Source: Auanema rhodensis
Lineage: Eukaryota > Nematoda > Chromadorea > Rhabditida > Rhabditidae
Reading direction: 5' to 3'
NCBI GenBank assembly: GCA_964057225.1
Contig: OZ059898.1
Span: 1,302,001-1,366,000, forward strand
DNA length: 64,000 nucleotides
The notes under the pieces were generated by a model that saw nothing but the letters and a program-made list of their open reading frames with translations, made no database searches and was not told the DNA's origin. Positions 11,233 to 25,975 of this stretch are shown here, piece by piece. Made by a program: the position numbers and the translations under genes. Within the stretch, counting starts at the first letter, position 1; each line of letters opens with the position of its first letter.

Positions 11233-14200
11233 TTCAAACGATCATAACTAATTTTTGTATTAAGCGTTTCTCAATGTGGTATAGTGCATTCGATGCGGAT
11301 TTTTAAGCTGCGTCGATCTGTGTTATCAGATTTGCGCTAGCTTAAAAATGCACCGAGATATAAACTGATATAAGTTCACACTTATATCCTCGATTTTCAC
11401 CCTGAAGAATTAATTTTTTCGTTGAATAACATTGTCCATCGTCTTTGCCTTGAAAAAAGGAATCTAAAAACATCTACTTTTTGCTAAATTATTTTGAAAT
11501 TTTTCGAAAAAATTTTTGTCAAAATGTTTTTGGAAGCAATGTTGAGTGTACATGGAAACTCAACATACACTAATGCATCATTTTTCAAACAATCATAACT
11601 AATTTTTGTATTAAGCGTTTCTCAATGTGGTATAGTGCATTCGATGCGGATTTTTAAGCTGCGTCGATCTGTGTTATCAGATTTGCGCTAGCTGAAAAAT
11701 GCACCGAGATATAAACTGATATAAGTTCACACTTATATCCTCGATTTTCACCCTGAAGAATTAATTTTTTCGTTGAATAACATTGTCCATCGTCTTTGCC
11801 TTGAAAAAAGGAATCTAAAAACATCTACTCTTTGCTAAATTATTTTGAAATTTTTCGAAAAAATTTTTGTCAAAATGTTTTTGGAAGCAATGTTGAGTGT
11901 ACATGGAAACTCAACATACACTAATGCATCATTTTTCAAACAATCATAACTAATTTTTGTATTGAGCGTTTCTCAATGTAGTATAGTGCATTCGATGCGG
12001 ATTTTTAAGCTGCGTCGATCTGTGTTATCAGATTTGCGCTAGCTTAAAAATGCACCGAGATATAAACTGATATAAGTTCACACTTATATCCTCGATTTTC
12101 ACCCTGAAGAATTAATTTTTTCGTTGAATAACATTGTCCATCGTCTTTGCCTTGAAAAAAGGAATCTAAAAACATCTACTTTTTGCTAAATTATTTTGAA
12201 ATTTTTCGAAAAAATTTTTGTCAAAATGTTTTTGGAAGCAATGTTGAGTGTACATGGAAACTCAACATACACTAATGCATCATTTTTCAAACAATCATAA
12301 CTAATTTTTGTATTAAGCGTTTCTCAATGTGGTATAGTGCATTCGATGCGGATTTTTAAGCTGCGTCGATCTGTGTTATCAGATTTGCGCTAGCTGAAAA
12401 ATGCACCGAGATATAAACTGATATAAGTTCACACTTATATCCTCGATTTTCACCCTGAAGAATTAATTTTTTCGTTGAATAACATTGTCCATCGTCTTTG
12501 CCTTGAAAAAAGGAATCTAAAAACATCTACTCTTTGCTAAATTATTTTGAAATTTTTCGAAAAAATTTTTGTCAAAATGTTTTTGGAAGCAATGTTGAGT
12601 GTACATGGAAACTCAACATACACTAATGCATCATTTTTCAAACAATCATAACTAATTTTTGTATTGAGCGTTTCTCAATGTAGTATAGTGCATTCGATGC
12701 GGATTTTTAAGCTGCGTCGATCTGTGTTATCAGATTTGCGCTAGCTTAAAAATGCACCGAGATATAAACTGATATAAGTTCACACTTATATCCTCGATTT
12801 TCACCCTGAAGAATTAATTTTTTCGTTGAATAACATTGTCCATCGTCTTTGCCTTGAAAAAAGGAATCTAAAAACATCTACTTTTTGCTAAATTATTTTG
12901 AAATTTTTCGAAAAAATTTTTGTCAAAATGTTTTTGGAAGCAATGTTGAGTGTACATGGAAACTCAACATACACTAATGCATCATTTTTCAAACAATCAT
13001 AACTAATTTTTGTATTGAGCGTTTCTCAATGTAGTATAGTGCATTCGATGCGGATTTTTAAGCTGCGTCGATCTGTGTTATCAGATTTGCGCTAGCTTAA
13101 AAATGCACCGAGATATAAACTGATATAAGTTCACACTTATATCCTTGATTTTCACCCTGAAGAATTAATTTTTTCGTTGAATAACATTGTCCATCGTCTT
13201 TGCCTTGAAAAAAGGAATCTAAAAACATCTACTTTTTGCTAAATTATTTTGAAATTTTTCGAAAAAATTTTTGTCAAAATGTTTTTGGAAGCAATGTTGA
13301 GTGTACATGGAAACTCAACATACACTAATGCATCATTTTTCAAACAATCATAACTAATTTTTGTATTAAGCGTTTCTCAATGTAGTATAGTGCATTCGAT
13401 GCGGATTTTTAAGCTGCGTCGATCTGTGTTATCAGATTTGCGCTAGCTTAAAAATGCACCGAGATATCAACTGATATAAGTTCACACTTATATCCTCGAT
13501 TTTCACCCTGAAGAATTAATTTTTTAGTTGAATAACATTGTCCATCGTCTTTGCCTTGAAAAATGGAATCTAAAAACATCTACTCTTTGCTAAATTATCT
13601 TGAAATTTTTCGAAAAAATTTTTGTCAAAATGTTTTTGGAAGCAATGTTGAGTGTACATGGAAACTCAACATACACTAATGCATCATTTTTCAAACGATC
13701 ATAACTAATTTTTGTATTAAGCGTTTCTCAATGTAGTATAGTGCATTCGATGCGGATTTTTAAGCTGCGTCGATCTGTGTTATCAGATTTGCGCTAGCTT
13801 GAAAATGCACCGAGATATAAACTGATATAAGTTCACACTTATATCCTCGATTTTCACCCTGAAGAATTAATTTTTTCGTTGAATAACATTGTCCATCGTC
13901 TTTACCTTGAAAAAAGGAATCTAAAAACATCTACTTTTTGCTAAATTATTTTGAAATTTTTCGAAAAAATTTTTGTCAAAATGTTTTTGGAAGCAATGTT
14001 GAGTGTACATGGAAACTCAACATACACTAATGCATCATTTTTCAAACGATCATAACTAATTTTTGTATTAAGCGTTTCTCAATGTAGTATAGTGCATTCG
14101 ATGCGGATTTTTAAGCTGCGTCGATCTGTGTTATCAGATTTGCGCTAGCTTAAAAATGCACCGAGATATAAACTGATATAAGTTCACACTTATATCCTCG

Positions 14201-15444
14201 ATTTTCACCCTGAAGAATTAATTTTTTCGTTGAATAACATTGTCCATCGTCTTTGCCTTGAAAAAAGGAATCTAAAAACATCTACTTTTTGCTAAATTAT
14301 TTTGAAATTTTTCGAAAAAATTTTTGTCAAAATGTTTTTGGAAGCAATGTTGAGTGTACATGGAAACTCAACATACACTAATGCATCATTTTTCAAACGA
14401 TCATAACTAATTTTTGTATTAAGCGTTTCTCAATGTAGTATAGTGCATTCGTTGCGGATTTTTAAGCTGCGTCGTTCTGTGTTATCAGATTTGCGCTAGC
14501 TTAAAAATGCACCGAGATATAAACTGATATAAGTTCACACTTATATCCTCGATTTTCACCCTGAAGAATTAATTTTTTCGTTGAATAACATTGTCCATCG
14601 TCTTTGCCTTGAAAAAAGGAATCTAAAAACATCTACTTTTTGCTAAATTATTTTGAAATTTTTCGAAAAAATTTTTGTCAAAATGTTTTTGGAAGCAATG
14701 TTGAGTGTACATGGAAACTCAACATACACTAATGCATCATTTTTCAAACAATCATAACTAATTTTTGTATTAAGCGTTTCTCAATGTGGTATAGTGCATT
14801 CGATGCGGATTTTTAAGCTGCGTCGATCTGTGTTATCAGATTTGCGCTAGCTGAAAAATGCACCGAGATATAAACTGATATAAGTTCACACTTATATCCT
14901 CGATTTTCACCCTGAAGAATTAATTTTTTCGTTGAATAACATTGTCCATCGTCTTTGCCTTGAAAAAAGGAATCTAAAAACATCTACTCTTTGCTAAATT
15001 ATTTTGAAATTTTTCGAAAAAATTTTTGTCAAAATGTTTTTGGAAGCAATGTTGAGTGTACATGGAAACTCAACATACACTAATGCATCATTTTTCAAAC
15101 AATCATAACTAATTTTTGTATTGAGCGTTTCTCAATGTAGTATAGTGCATTCGATGCGGATTTTTAAGCTGCGTCGATCTGTGTTATCAGATTTGCGCTA
15201 GCTTAAAAATGCACCGAGATATAAACTGATATAAGTTCACACTTATATCCTCGATTTTCACCCTGAAGAATTAATTTTTTCGTTGAATAACATTGTCCAT
15301 CGTCTTTGCCTTGAAAAAAGGAATCTAAAAACATCTACTTTTTGCTAAATTATTTTGAAATTTTTCGAAAAAATTTTTGTCAAAATGTTTTTGGAAGCAA
15401 TGTTGAGTGTACATGGAAACTCAACATACACTAATGCATCATTT
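11233..15444 (+). repeat. 12-unit higher-order block, copy 2 (4212 bp)
   Basis: Same order of twelve subtypes as the preceding 4212 bp, directly abutting it. A private difference is TATCCTTG near 13146, where copy 1 has TATCCTCG. The near-identity of two adjacent 12-unit blocks is what unequal crossing-over or a segmental tandem duplication would leave. Confidence 0.85.
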
Positions 15445-18400
15445 TTCAAACAATCATAACTAATTTTTGTATTAAGCGTTTCTCAATGTAGTATAGTGCA
15501 TTCGATGCGGATTTTTAAGCTGCGTCGATCTGTGTTATCAGATTTGCGCTAGCTTAAAAATGCACCGAGATATCAACTGATATAAGTTCACACTTATATC
15601 CTCGATTTTCACCCTGAAGAATTAATTTTTTAGTTGAATAACATTGTCCATCGTCTTTGCCTTGAAAAATGGAATCTAAAAACATCTACTCTTTGCTAAA
15701 TTATCTTGAAATTTTTCGAAAAAATTTTTGTCAAAATGTTTTTGGAAGCAATGTTGAGTGTACATGGAAACTCAACATACACTAATGCATCATTTTTCAA
15801 ACGATCATAACTAATTTTTGTATTAAGCGTTTCTCAATGTAGTATAGTGCATTCGATGCGGATTTTTAAGCTGCGTCGATCTGTGTTATCAGATTTGCGC
15901 TAGCTTGAAAATGCACCGAGATATAAACTGATATAAGTTCACACTTATATCCTCGATTTTCACCCTGAAGAATTAATTTTTTCGTTGAATAACATTGTCC
16001 ATCGTCTTTACCTTGAAAAAAGGAATCTAAAAACATCTACTTTTTGCTAAATTATTTTGAAATTTTTCGAAAAAATTTTTGTCAAAATGTTTTTGGAAGC
16101 AATGTTGAGTGTACATGGAAACTCAACATACACTAATGCATCATTTTTCAAACGATCATAACTAGTTTTTGTATTAAGCGTTTCTCAATGTAGTATAGTG
16201 CATTCGATGCGGATTTTTAAGCTGCGTCGATCTGTGTTATCAGATTTGCGCTAGCTTGAAAATGCACCGAGATATAAACTGATATAAGTTCACACTTATA
16301 TCCTCGATTTTCACCCTGAAGAATTAATTTTTTCGTTGAATAACATTGTCCATCGTCTTTACCTTGAAAAAAGGAATCTAAAAACATCTACTTTTTGCTA
16401 AATTATTTTGAAATTTTTCGAAAAAATTTTTGTCAAAATGTTTTTGGAAGCAATGTTGAGTGTACATGGAAACTCAACATACACTAATGCATCATTTTTC
16501 AAACGATCATAACTAATTTTTGTATTAAGCGTTTCTCAATGTAGTATAGTGCATTCGATGCGGATTTTTAAGCTGCGTCGATCTGTGTTATCAGATGTGC
16601 GCTAGCTTAAAAATGCACCGAGATATAAACTGATATAAGTTCACACTTATATCCTCGATTTTCACCCTGAAGAATTAATTTTTTCGTTGAATAACATTGT
16701 CCATCGTCTTTGCCTTGAAAAAAGGAATCTAAAAACATCTACTTTTTGCTAAATTATTTTGAAATTTTTCGAAAAAATTTTTGTCAAAATGTTTTTGGAA
16801 GCAATGTTGAGTGTACATGGAAACTCAACATACACTAATGCATCATTTTTCAAACGATCATAACTAATTTTTGTATTAAGCGTTTCTCAATGTAGTATAG
16901 TGCATTCGTTGCGGATTTTTAAGCTGCGTCGTTCTGTGTTATCAGATTTGCGCTAGCTTAAAAATGCACCGAGAAATCAACTGATATAAGTTCACACTTA
17001 TATCCTCGATTTTCACCCTGAAGAATTAATTTTTTCGTTGAATAACATTGTCCATCGTCTTTGCCTTGAAAAAAGGAATCTAAAAACATCTACTTTTTGC
17101 TAAATTATTTTGAAATTTTTCGAAAAAATTTTTGTCAAAATGTTTTTGGAAGCAATGTTGAGTGTACATGGAAACTCAACATACACTAATGCATCATTTT
17201 TCAAACGATCATAACTAATTTTTGTATTAAGCGTTTCTCAATGTGGTATAGTGCATTCGATGCGGATTTTTAAGCTGCGTCGATCTGTGTTATCAGATTT
17301 GCGCTAGCTTAAAAATGCACCGAGATATAAACTGATATAAGTTCACACTTATATCCTCGATTTTCACCCTGAAGAATTAATTTTTTCGTTGAATAACATT
17401 GTCCATCGTCTTTGCCTTGAAAAAAGGAATCTAAAAACATCTACTTTTTGCTAAATTATTTTGAAATTTTTCGAAAAAATTTTTGTCAAAATGTTTTTGG
17501 AAGCAATGTTGAGTGTACATGGAAACTCAACATACACTAATGCATCATTTTTCAAACAATCATAACTAATTTTTGTATTGAGCGTTTCTCAATGTGGTAT
17601 AGTGCATTCGATGCGGATTTTTAAGCTGCGTCGATCTGTGTTATCAGATTTGCGCTAGCTTAAAAATGCACCGAGATATAAACTGATATAAGTTCACACT
17701 TATATCCTCGATTTTCACCCTGAAGAATTAATTTTTTCGTTGAATAACATTGTCCATCGTCTTTGCCTTGAAAAAAGGAATCTAAAAACATCTACTTTTT
17801 GCTAAATTATTTTGAAATTTTTCGAAAAAATTTTTGTCAAAATGTTTTTGGAAGCAATGTTGAGTGTACATGGAAACTCAACATACACTAATGCATCATT
17901 TTTCAAACAATCATAACTAATTTTTGTATTAAGCGTTTCTCAATGTGGTATAGTGCATTCGATGCGGATTTTTAAGCTGCGTCGATCTGTGTTATCAGAT
18001 TTGCGCTAGCTTAAAAATGCACCGAGAAATCAACTGATATAAGTTCACACTTATATCCTCGATTTTCACCCTGAAGAATTAATTTTTTCGTTGAATAACA
18101 TTGTCCATCGTCTTTGCCTTGAAAAAAGGAATCTAAAAACATCTACTTTTTGCTAAATTATTTTGAAATTTTTCGAAAAAATTTTTGTCAAAATGTTTTT
18201 GGAAGCAATGTTGAGTGTACATGGAAACTCAACATACACTAATGCATCATTTTTCAAACGATCATAACTAATTTTTGTATTAAGCGTTTCTCAATGTGGT
18301 ATAGTGCATTCGATGCGGATTTTTAAGCTGCGTCGATCTGTGTTATCAGATTTGCGCTAGCTTAAAAATGCACCGAGATATAAACTGATATAAGTTCACA

Positions 18401-20358
18401 CTTATATCCTCGATTTTCACCCTGAAGAATTAATTTTTTCGTTGAATAACATTGTCCATCGTCTTTGCCTTGAAAAAAGGAATCTAAAAACATCTACTTT
18501 TTGCTAAATTATTTTGAAATTTTTCGAAAAAATTTTTGTCAAAATGTTTTTGGAAGCAATGTTGAGTGTACATGGAAACTCAACATACACTAATGCATCA
18601 TTTTTCAAACAATCATAACTAATTTTTGTATTGAGCGTTTCTCAATGTGGTATAGTGCATTCGATGCGGATTTTTAAGCTGCGTCGATCTGTGTTATCAG
18701 ATTTGCGCTAGCTTAAAAATGCACCGAGATATAAACTGATATAAGTTCACACTTATATCCTCGATTTTCACCCTGAAGAATTAATTTTTTCGTTGAATAA
18801 CATTGTCCATCGTCTTTGCCTTGAAAAAAGGAATCTAAAAACATCTACTTTTTGCTAAATTATTTTGAAATTTTTCGAAAAAATTTTTGTCAAAATGTTT
18901 TTGGAAGCAATGTTGAGTGTACATGGAAACTCAACATACACTAATGCATCATTTTTCAAACAATCATAACTAATTTTTGTATTAAGCGTTTCTCAATGTG
19001 GTATAGTGCATTCGATGCGGATTTTTAAGCTGCGTCGATCTGTGTTATCAGATTTGCGCTAGCTGAAAAATGCACCGAGATATAAACTGATATAAGTTCA
19101 CACTTATATCCTCGATTTTCACCCTGAAGAATTAATTTTTTCGTTGAATAACATTGTCCATCGTCTTTGCCTTGAAAAAAGGAATCTAAAAACATCTACT
19201 CTTTGCTAAATTATTTTGAAATTTTTCGAAAAAATTTTTGTCAAAATGTTTTTGGAAGCAATGTTGAGTGTACATGGAAACTCAACATACACTAATGCAT
19301 CATTTTTCAAACAATCATAACTAATTTTTGTATTGAGCGTTTCTCAATGTAGTATAGTGCATTCGATGCGGATTTTTAAGCTGCGTCGATCTGTGTTATC
19401 AGATTTGCGCTAGCTTAAAAATGCACCGAGATATAAACTGATATAAGTTCACACTTATATCCTCGATTTTCACCCTGAAGAATTAATTTTTTCGTTGAAT
19501 AACATTGTCCATCGTCTTTGCCTTGAAAAAAGGAATCTAAAAACATCTACTTTTTGCTAAATTATTTTGAAATTTTTCGAAAAAATTTTTGTCAAAATGT
19601 TTTTGGAAGCAATGTTGAGTGTACATGGAAACTCAACATACACTAATGCATCATTTTTCAAACGATCATAACTAATTTTTGTATTAAGCGTTTCTCAATG
19701 TGGTATAGTGCATTCGATGCGGATTTTTAAGCTGCGTCGATCTGTGTTATCAGATTTGCGCTAGCTTAAAAATGCACCGAGATATAAACTGATATAAGTT
19801 CACACTTATATCCTCGATTTTCACCCTGAAGAATTAATTTTTTCGTTGAATAACATTGTCCATCGTCTTTGCCTTGAAAAAAGGAATCTAAAAACATCTA
19901 CTTTTTGCTAAATTATTTTGAAATTTTTCGAAAAAATTTTTGTCAAAATGTTTTTGGAAGCAATGTTGAGTGTACATGGAAACTCAACATACACTAATGC
20001 ATCATTTTTCAAACAATCATAACTAATTTTTGTATTAAGCGTTTCTCAATGTAGTATAGTGCATTCGATGCGGATTTTTAAGCTGCGTCGATCTGTGTTA
20101 TCAGATTTGCGCTAGCTTAAAAATGCACCGAGATATCAACTGATATAAGTTCACACTTATATCCTCGATTTTCACCCTGAAGAATTAATTTTTTAGTTGA
20201 ATAACAGTGTCCATCGTCTTTGCCTTGAAAAATGGAATCTAAAAACATCTACTCTTTGCTAAATTATCTTGAAATTTTTCGAAAAAATTTTTGTCAAAAT
20301 GTTTTTGGAAGCAATGTTGAGTGTACATGGAAACTCAACATACACTAATGCATCATTT
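15445..20358 (+). repeat. Array segment, units 45-58, irregular subtype order
   Basis: Begins with w-v-v-s-t. From 17200 a z unit, a unit combining G30 with G46 (17551) and a chimeric unit (17902) are followed by z at 18253, a G30+G46 unit at 18604 and x-y at 18955, so the first two of each set repeat at a three-unit spacing. The unit at 17902 joins the left part of x-like or z-like units (A8, G46) to the right part of a t-type unit (A127, C130) and is best read as a recombinant or conversion product. The v unit at 16147 has a private CTAGTTTTTG, and the s unit at 16498 a private GATGTGCGC. Confidence 0.65.
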
Positions 20359-22815
20359 TTCAAACGATCATAACTAATTTTTGTATTAAGCGTTTCTCAA
20401 TGTAGTATAGTGCATTCGATGCGGATTTTTAAGCTGCGTCGATCTGTGTTATCAGATTTGCGCTAGCTTGAAAATGCACCGAGATATAAACTGATATAAG
20501 TTCACACTTATATCCTCGATTTTCACCCTGAAGAATTAATTTTTTCGTTGAATAACATTGTCCATCGTCTTTACCTTGAAAAAAGGAATCTAAAAACATC
20601 TACTTTTTGCTAAATTATTTTGAAATTTTTCGAAAAAATTTTTGTCAAAATGTTTTTGGAAGCAATGTTGAGTGTACATGGAAACTCAACATACACTAAT
20701 GCATCATTTTTCAAACGATCATAACTAATTTTTGTATTAAGCGTTTCTCAATGTAGTATAGTGCATTCGATGCGGATTTTTAAGCTGCGTCGATCTGTGT
20801 TATCAGATTTGCGCTAGCTTAAAAATGCACCGAGATATAAACTGATATAAGTTCACACTTATATCCTCGATTTTCACCCTGAAGAATTAATTTTTTCGTT
20901 GAATAACATTGTCCATCGTCTTTGCCTTGAAAAAAGGAATCTAAAAACATCTACTTTTTGCTAAATTATTTTGAAATTTTTCGAAAAAATTTTTGTCAAA
21001 ATGTTTTTGGAAGCAATGTTGAGTGTACATGGAAACTCAACATACACTAATGCATCATTTTTCAAACGATCATAACTAATTTTTGTATTAAGCGTTTCTC
21101 AATGTAGTATAGTGCATTCGTTGCGGATTTTTAAGCTGCGTCGTTCTGTGTTATCAGATTTGCGCTAGCTTAAAAATGCACCGAGAAATCAACTGATATA
21201 AGTTCACACTTATATCCTCGATTTTCACCCTGAAGAATTAATTTTTTCGTTGAATAACATTGTCCATCGTCTTTGCCTTGAAAAAAGGAATCTAAAAACA
21301 TCTACTTTTTGCTAAATTATTTTGAAATTTTTCGAAAAAATTTTTGTCAAAATGTTTTTGGAAGCAATGTTGAGTGTACATGGAAACTCAACATACACTA
21401 ATGCATCATTTTTCAAACGATCATAACTAATTTTTGTATTAAGCGTTTCTCAATGTGGTATAGTGCATTCGATGCGGATTTTTAAGCTGCGTCGATCTGT
21501 GTTATCAGATTTGCGCTAGCTTAAAAATGCACCGAGATATAAACTGATATAAGTTCACACTTATATCCTCGATTTTCACCCTGAAGAATTAATTTTTTCG
21601 TTGAATAACATTGTCCATCGTCTTTGCCTTGAAAAAAGGAATCTAAAAACATCTACTTTTTGCTAAATTATTTTGAAATTTTTCGAAAAAATTTTTGTCA
21701 AAATGTTTTTGGAAGCAATGTTGAGTGTACATGGAAACTCAACATACACTAATGCATCATTTTTCAAACGATCATAACTAATTTTTGTATTAAGCGTTTC
21801 TCAATGTAGTATAGTGCATTCGTTGCGGATTTTTAAGCTGCGTCGTTCTGTGTTATCAGATTTGCGCTAGCTTAAAAATGCACCGAGAAATCAACTGATA
21901 TAAGTTCACACTTATATCCTCGATTTTCACCCTGAAGAATTAATTTTTTCGTTGAATAACATTGTCCATCGTCTTTGCCTTGAAAAAAGGAATCTAAAAA
22001 CATCTACTTTTTGCTAAATTATTTTGAAATTTTTCGAAAAAATTTTTGTCAAAATGTTTTTGGAAGCAATGTTGAGTGTACATGGAAACTCAACATACAC
22101 TAATGCATCATTTTTCAAACAATCATAACTAATTTTTGTATTAAGCGTTTCTCAATGTGGTATAGTGCATTCGATGCGGATTTTTAAGCTGCGTCGATCT
22201 GTGTTATCAGATTTGCGCTAGCTGAAAAATGCACCGAGATATAAACTGATATAAGTTCACACTTATATCCTCGATTTTCACCCTGAAGAATTAATTTTTT
22301 CGTTGAATAACATTGTCCATCGTCTTTGCCTTGAAAAAAGGAATCTAAAAACATCTACTCTTTGCTAAATTATTTTGAAATTTTTCGAAAAAATTTTTGT
22401 CAAAATGTTTTTGGAAGCAATGTTGAGTGTACATGGAAACTCAACATACACTAATGCATCATTTTTCAAACAATCATAACTAATTTTTGTATTGAGCGTT
22501 TCTCAATGTAGTATAGTGCATTCGATGCGGATTTTTAAGCTGCGTCGATCTGTGTTATCAGATTTGCGCTAGCTTAAAAATGCACCGAGATATAAACTGA
22601 TATAAGTTCACACTTATATCCTCGATTTTCACCCTGAAGAATTAATTTTTTCGTTGAATAACATTGTCCATCGTCTTTGCCTTGAAAAAAGGAATCTAAA
22701 AACATCTACTTTTTGCTAAATTATTTTGAAATTTTTCGAAAAAATTTTTGTCAAAATGTTTTTGGAAGCAATGTTGAGTGTACATGGAAACTCAACATAC
22801 ACTAATGCATCATTT
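20359..22815 (+). repeat. 7-unit block v-s-t-z-t-x-y, copy 1
   Basis: Subtype order v, s, t, z, t, x, y. The same order returns after one z unit (22816), so the repeat spacing is 8 units (2808 bp). Both t units carry TTCGTTGCGG, GTCGTTCTG and GAAATCAAC. The copy is preceded by w at 20008, which carries a private ATAACAGTGTCC. Confidence 0.75.
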
Positions 22816-23166
22816 TTCAAACGATCATAACTAATTTTTGTATTAAGCGTTTCTCAATGTGGTATAGTGCATTCGATGCGGATTTTTAAGCTGCGTCGAT
22901 CTGTGTTATCAGATTTGCGCTAGCTTAAAAATGCACCGAGATATAAACTGATATAAGTTCACACTTATATCCTCGATTTTCACCCTGAAGAATTAATTTT
23001 TTCGTTGAATAACATTGTCCATCGTCTTTGCCTTGAAAAAAGGAATCTAAAAACATCTACTTTTTGCTAAATTATTTTGAAATTTTTCGAAAAAATTTTT
23101 GTCAAAATGTTTTTGGAAGCAATGTTGAGTGTACATGGAAACTCAACATACACTAATGCATCATTT

Positions 23167-25624
23167 TTCAAACGATCATAACTAATTTTTGTATTAAGCG
23201 TTTCTCAATGTAGTATAGTGCATTCGATGCGGATTTTTAAGCTGCGTCGATCTGTGTTATCAGATTTGCGCTAGCTTGAAAATGCACCGAGATATAAACT
23301 GATATAAGTTCACACTTATATCCTCGATTTTCACCCTGAAGAATTAATTTTTTCGTTGAATAACATTGTCCATCGTCTTTACCTTGAAAAAAGGAATCTA
23401 AAAACATCTACTTTTTGCTAAATTATTTTGAAATTTTTCGAAAAAATTTTTGTCAAAATGTTTTTGGAAGCAATGTTGAGTGTACATGGAAACTCAACAT
23501 ACACTAATGCATCATTTTTCAAACGATCATAACTAATTTTTGTATTAAGCGTTTCTCAATGTAGTATAGTGCATTCGATGCGGATTTTTAAGCTGCGTCG
23601 ATCTGTGTTATCAGATTTGCGCTAGCTTAAAAATGCACCGAGATATAAAAATGATATAAGTTCACACTTATATCCTCGATTTTCACCCTGAAGAATTAAT
23701 TTTTTCGTTGAATAACATTGTCCATCGTCTTTGCCTTGAAAAAAGGAATCTAAAAACATCTACTTTTTGCTAAATTATTTTGAAATTTTTCGAAAAAATT
23801 TTTGTCAAAATGTTTTTGGAAGCAATGTTGAGTGTACATGGAAACTCAACATACACTAATGCATCATTTTTCAAACGATCATAACTAATTTTTGTATTAA
23901 GCGTTTCTCAATGTAGTATAGTGCATTCGTTGCGGATTTTTAAGCTGCGTCGTTCTGTGTTATCAGATTTGCGCTAGCTTAAAAATGCACCGAGAAATCA
24001 ACTGATATAAGTTCACACTTATATCCTCGATTTTCACCCTGAAGAATTAATTTTTTCGTTGAATAACATTGTCCATCGTCTTTGCCTTGAAAAAAGGAAT
24101 CTAAAAACATCTACTTTTTGCTAAATTATTTTGAAATTTTTCGAAAAAATTTTTGTCAAAATGTTTTTGGAAGCAATGTTGAGTGTACATGGAAACTCAA
24201 CATACACTAATGCATCATTTTTCAAACGATCATAACTAATTTTTGTATTAAGCGTTTCTCAATGTGGTATAGTGCATTCGATGCGGATTTTTAAGCTGCG
24301 TCGATCTGTGTTATCAGATTTGCGCTAGCTTAAAAATGCACCGAGATATAAACTGATATAAGTTCACACTTATATCCTCGATTTTCACCCTGAAGAATTA
24401 ATTTTTTCGTTGAATAACATTGTCCATCGTCTTTGCCTTGAAAAAAGGAATCTAAAAACATCTACTTTTTGCTAAATTATTTTGAAATTTTTCGAAAAAA
24501 TTTTTGTCAAAATGTTTTTGGAAGCAATGTTGAGTGTACATGGAAACTCAACATACACTAATGCATCATTTTTCAAACGATCATAACTAATTTTTGTATT
24601 AAGCGTTTCTCAATGTAGTATAGTGCATTCGTTGCGGATTTTTAAGCTGCGTCGTTCTGTGTTATCAGATTTGCGCTAGCTTAAAAATGCACCGAGAAAT
24701 CAACTGATATAAGTTCACACTTATATCCTCGATTTTCACCCTGAAGAATTAATTTTTTCGTTGAATAACATTGTCCATCGTCTTTGCCTTGAAAAAAGGA
24801 ATCTAAAAACATCTACTTTTTGCTAAATTATTTTGAAATTTTTCGAAAAAATTTTTGTCAAAATGTTTTTGGAAGCAATGTTGAGTGTACATGGAAACTC
24901 AACATACACTAATGCATCATTTTTCAAACAATCATAACTAATTTTTGTATTAAGCGTTTCTCAATGTGGTATAGTGCATTCGATGCGGATTTTTAAGCTG
25001 CGTCGATCTGTGTTATCAGATTTGCGCTAGCTGAAAAATGCACCGAGATATAAACTGATATAAGTTCACACTTATATCCTCGATTTTCACCCTGAAGAAT
25101 TAATTTTTTCGTTGAATAACATTGTCCATCGTCTTTGCCTTGAAAAAAGGAATCTAAAAACATCTACTCTTTGCTAAATTATTTTGAAATTTTTCGAAAA
25201 AATTTTTGTCAAAATGTTTTTGGAAGCAATGTTGAGTGTACATGGAAACTCAACATACACTAATGCATCATTTTTCAAACAATCATAACTAATTTTTGTA
25301 TTGAGCGTTTCTCAATGTAGTATAGTGCATTCGATGCGGATTTTTAAGCTGCGTCGATCTGTGTTATCAGATTTGCGCTAGCTTAAAAATGCACCGAGAT
25401 ATAAACTGATATAAGTTCACACTTATATCCTCGATTTTCACCCTGAAGAATTAATTTTTTCGTTGAATAACATTGTCCATCGTCTTTGCCTTGAAAAAAG
25501 GAATCTAAAAACATCTACTTTTTGCTAAATTATTTTGAAATTTTTCGAAAAAATTTTTGTCAAAATGTTTTTGGAAGCAATGTTGAGTGTACATGGAAAC
25601 TCAACATACACTAATGCATCATTT
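23167..25624 (+). repeat. 7-unit block v-s-t-z-t-x-y, copy 2
   Basis: Repeats the order of 20359-22815. It is one base longer because its s unit has an inserted base near 23650 that copy 1 lacks, so that insertion arose after the duplication or was not copied. The unit that follows (25625) is majority type with a private GCGCTATCTT, not z, which ends the match. Confidence 0.75.
23518..23869 (+). repeat. 352-bp monomer (+1)
   Basis: GATATAAAAATGATATAAG replaces GATATAAACTGATATAAG near 23650: the C at p133 is replaced by two A. This shifts every later unit start by one base. It is the only lengthened monomer I can infer from the 351-bp grid. Confidence 0.85.
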
Positions 25625-25975
25625 TTCAAACGATCATAACTAATTTTTGTATTAAGCGTTTCTCAATGTAGTATAGTGCATTCGATGCGGATTTTTAAGC
25701 TGCGTCGATCTGTGTTATCAGATTTGCGCTATCTTAAAAATGCACCGAGATATAAACTGATATAAGTTCACACTTATATCCTCGATTTTCACCCTGAAGA
25801 ATTAATTTTTTCGTTGAATAACATTGTCCATCGTCTTTGCCTTGAAAAAAGGAATCTAAAAACATCTACTTTTTGCTAAATTATTTTGAAATTTTTCGAA
25901 AAAATTTTTGTCAAAATGTTTTTGGAAGCAATGTTGAGTGTACATGGAAACTCAACATACACTAATGCATCATTT

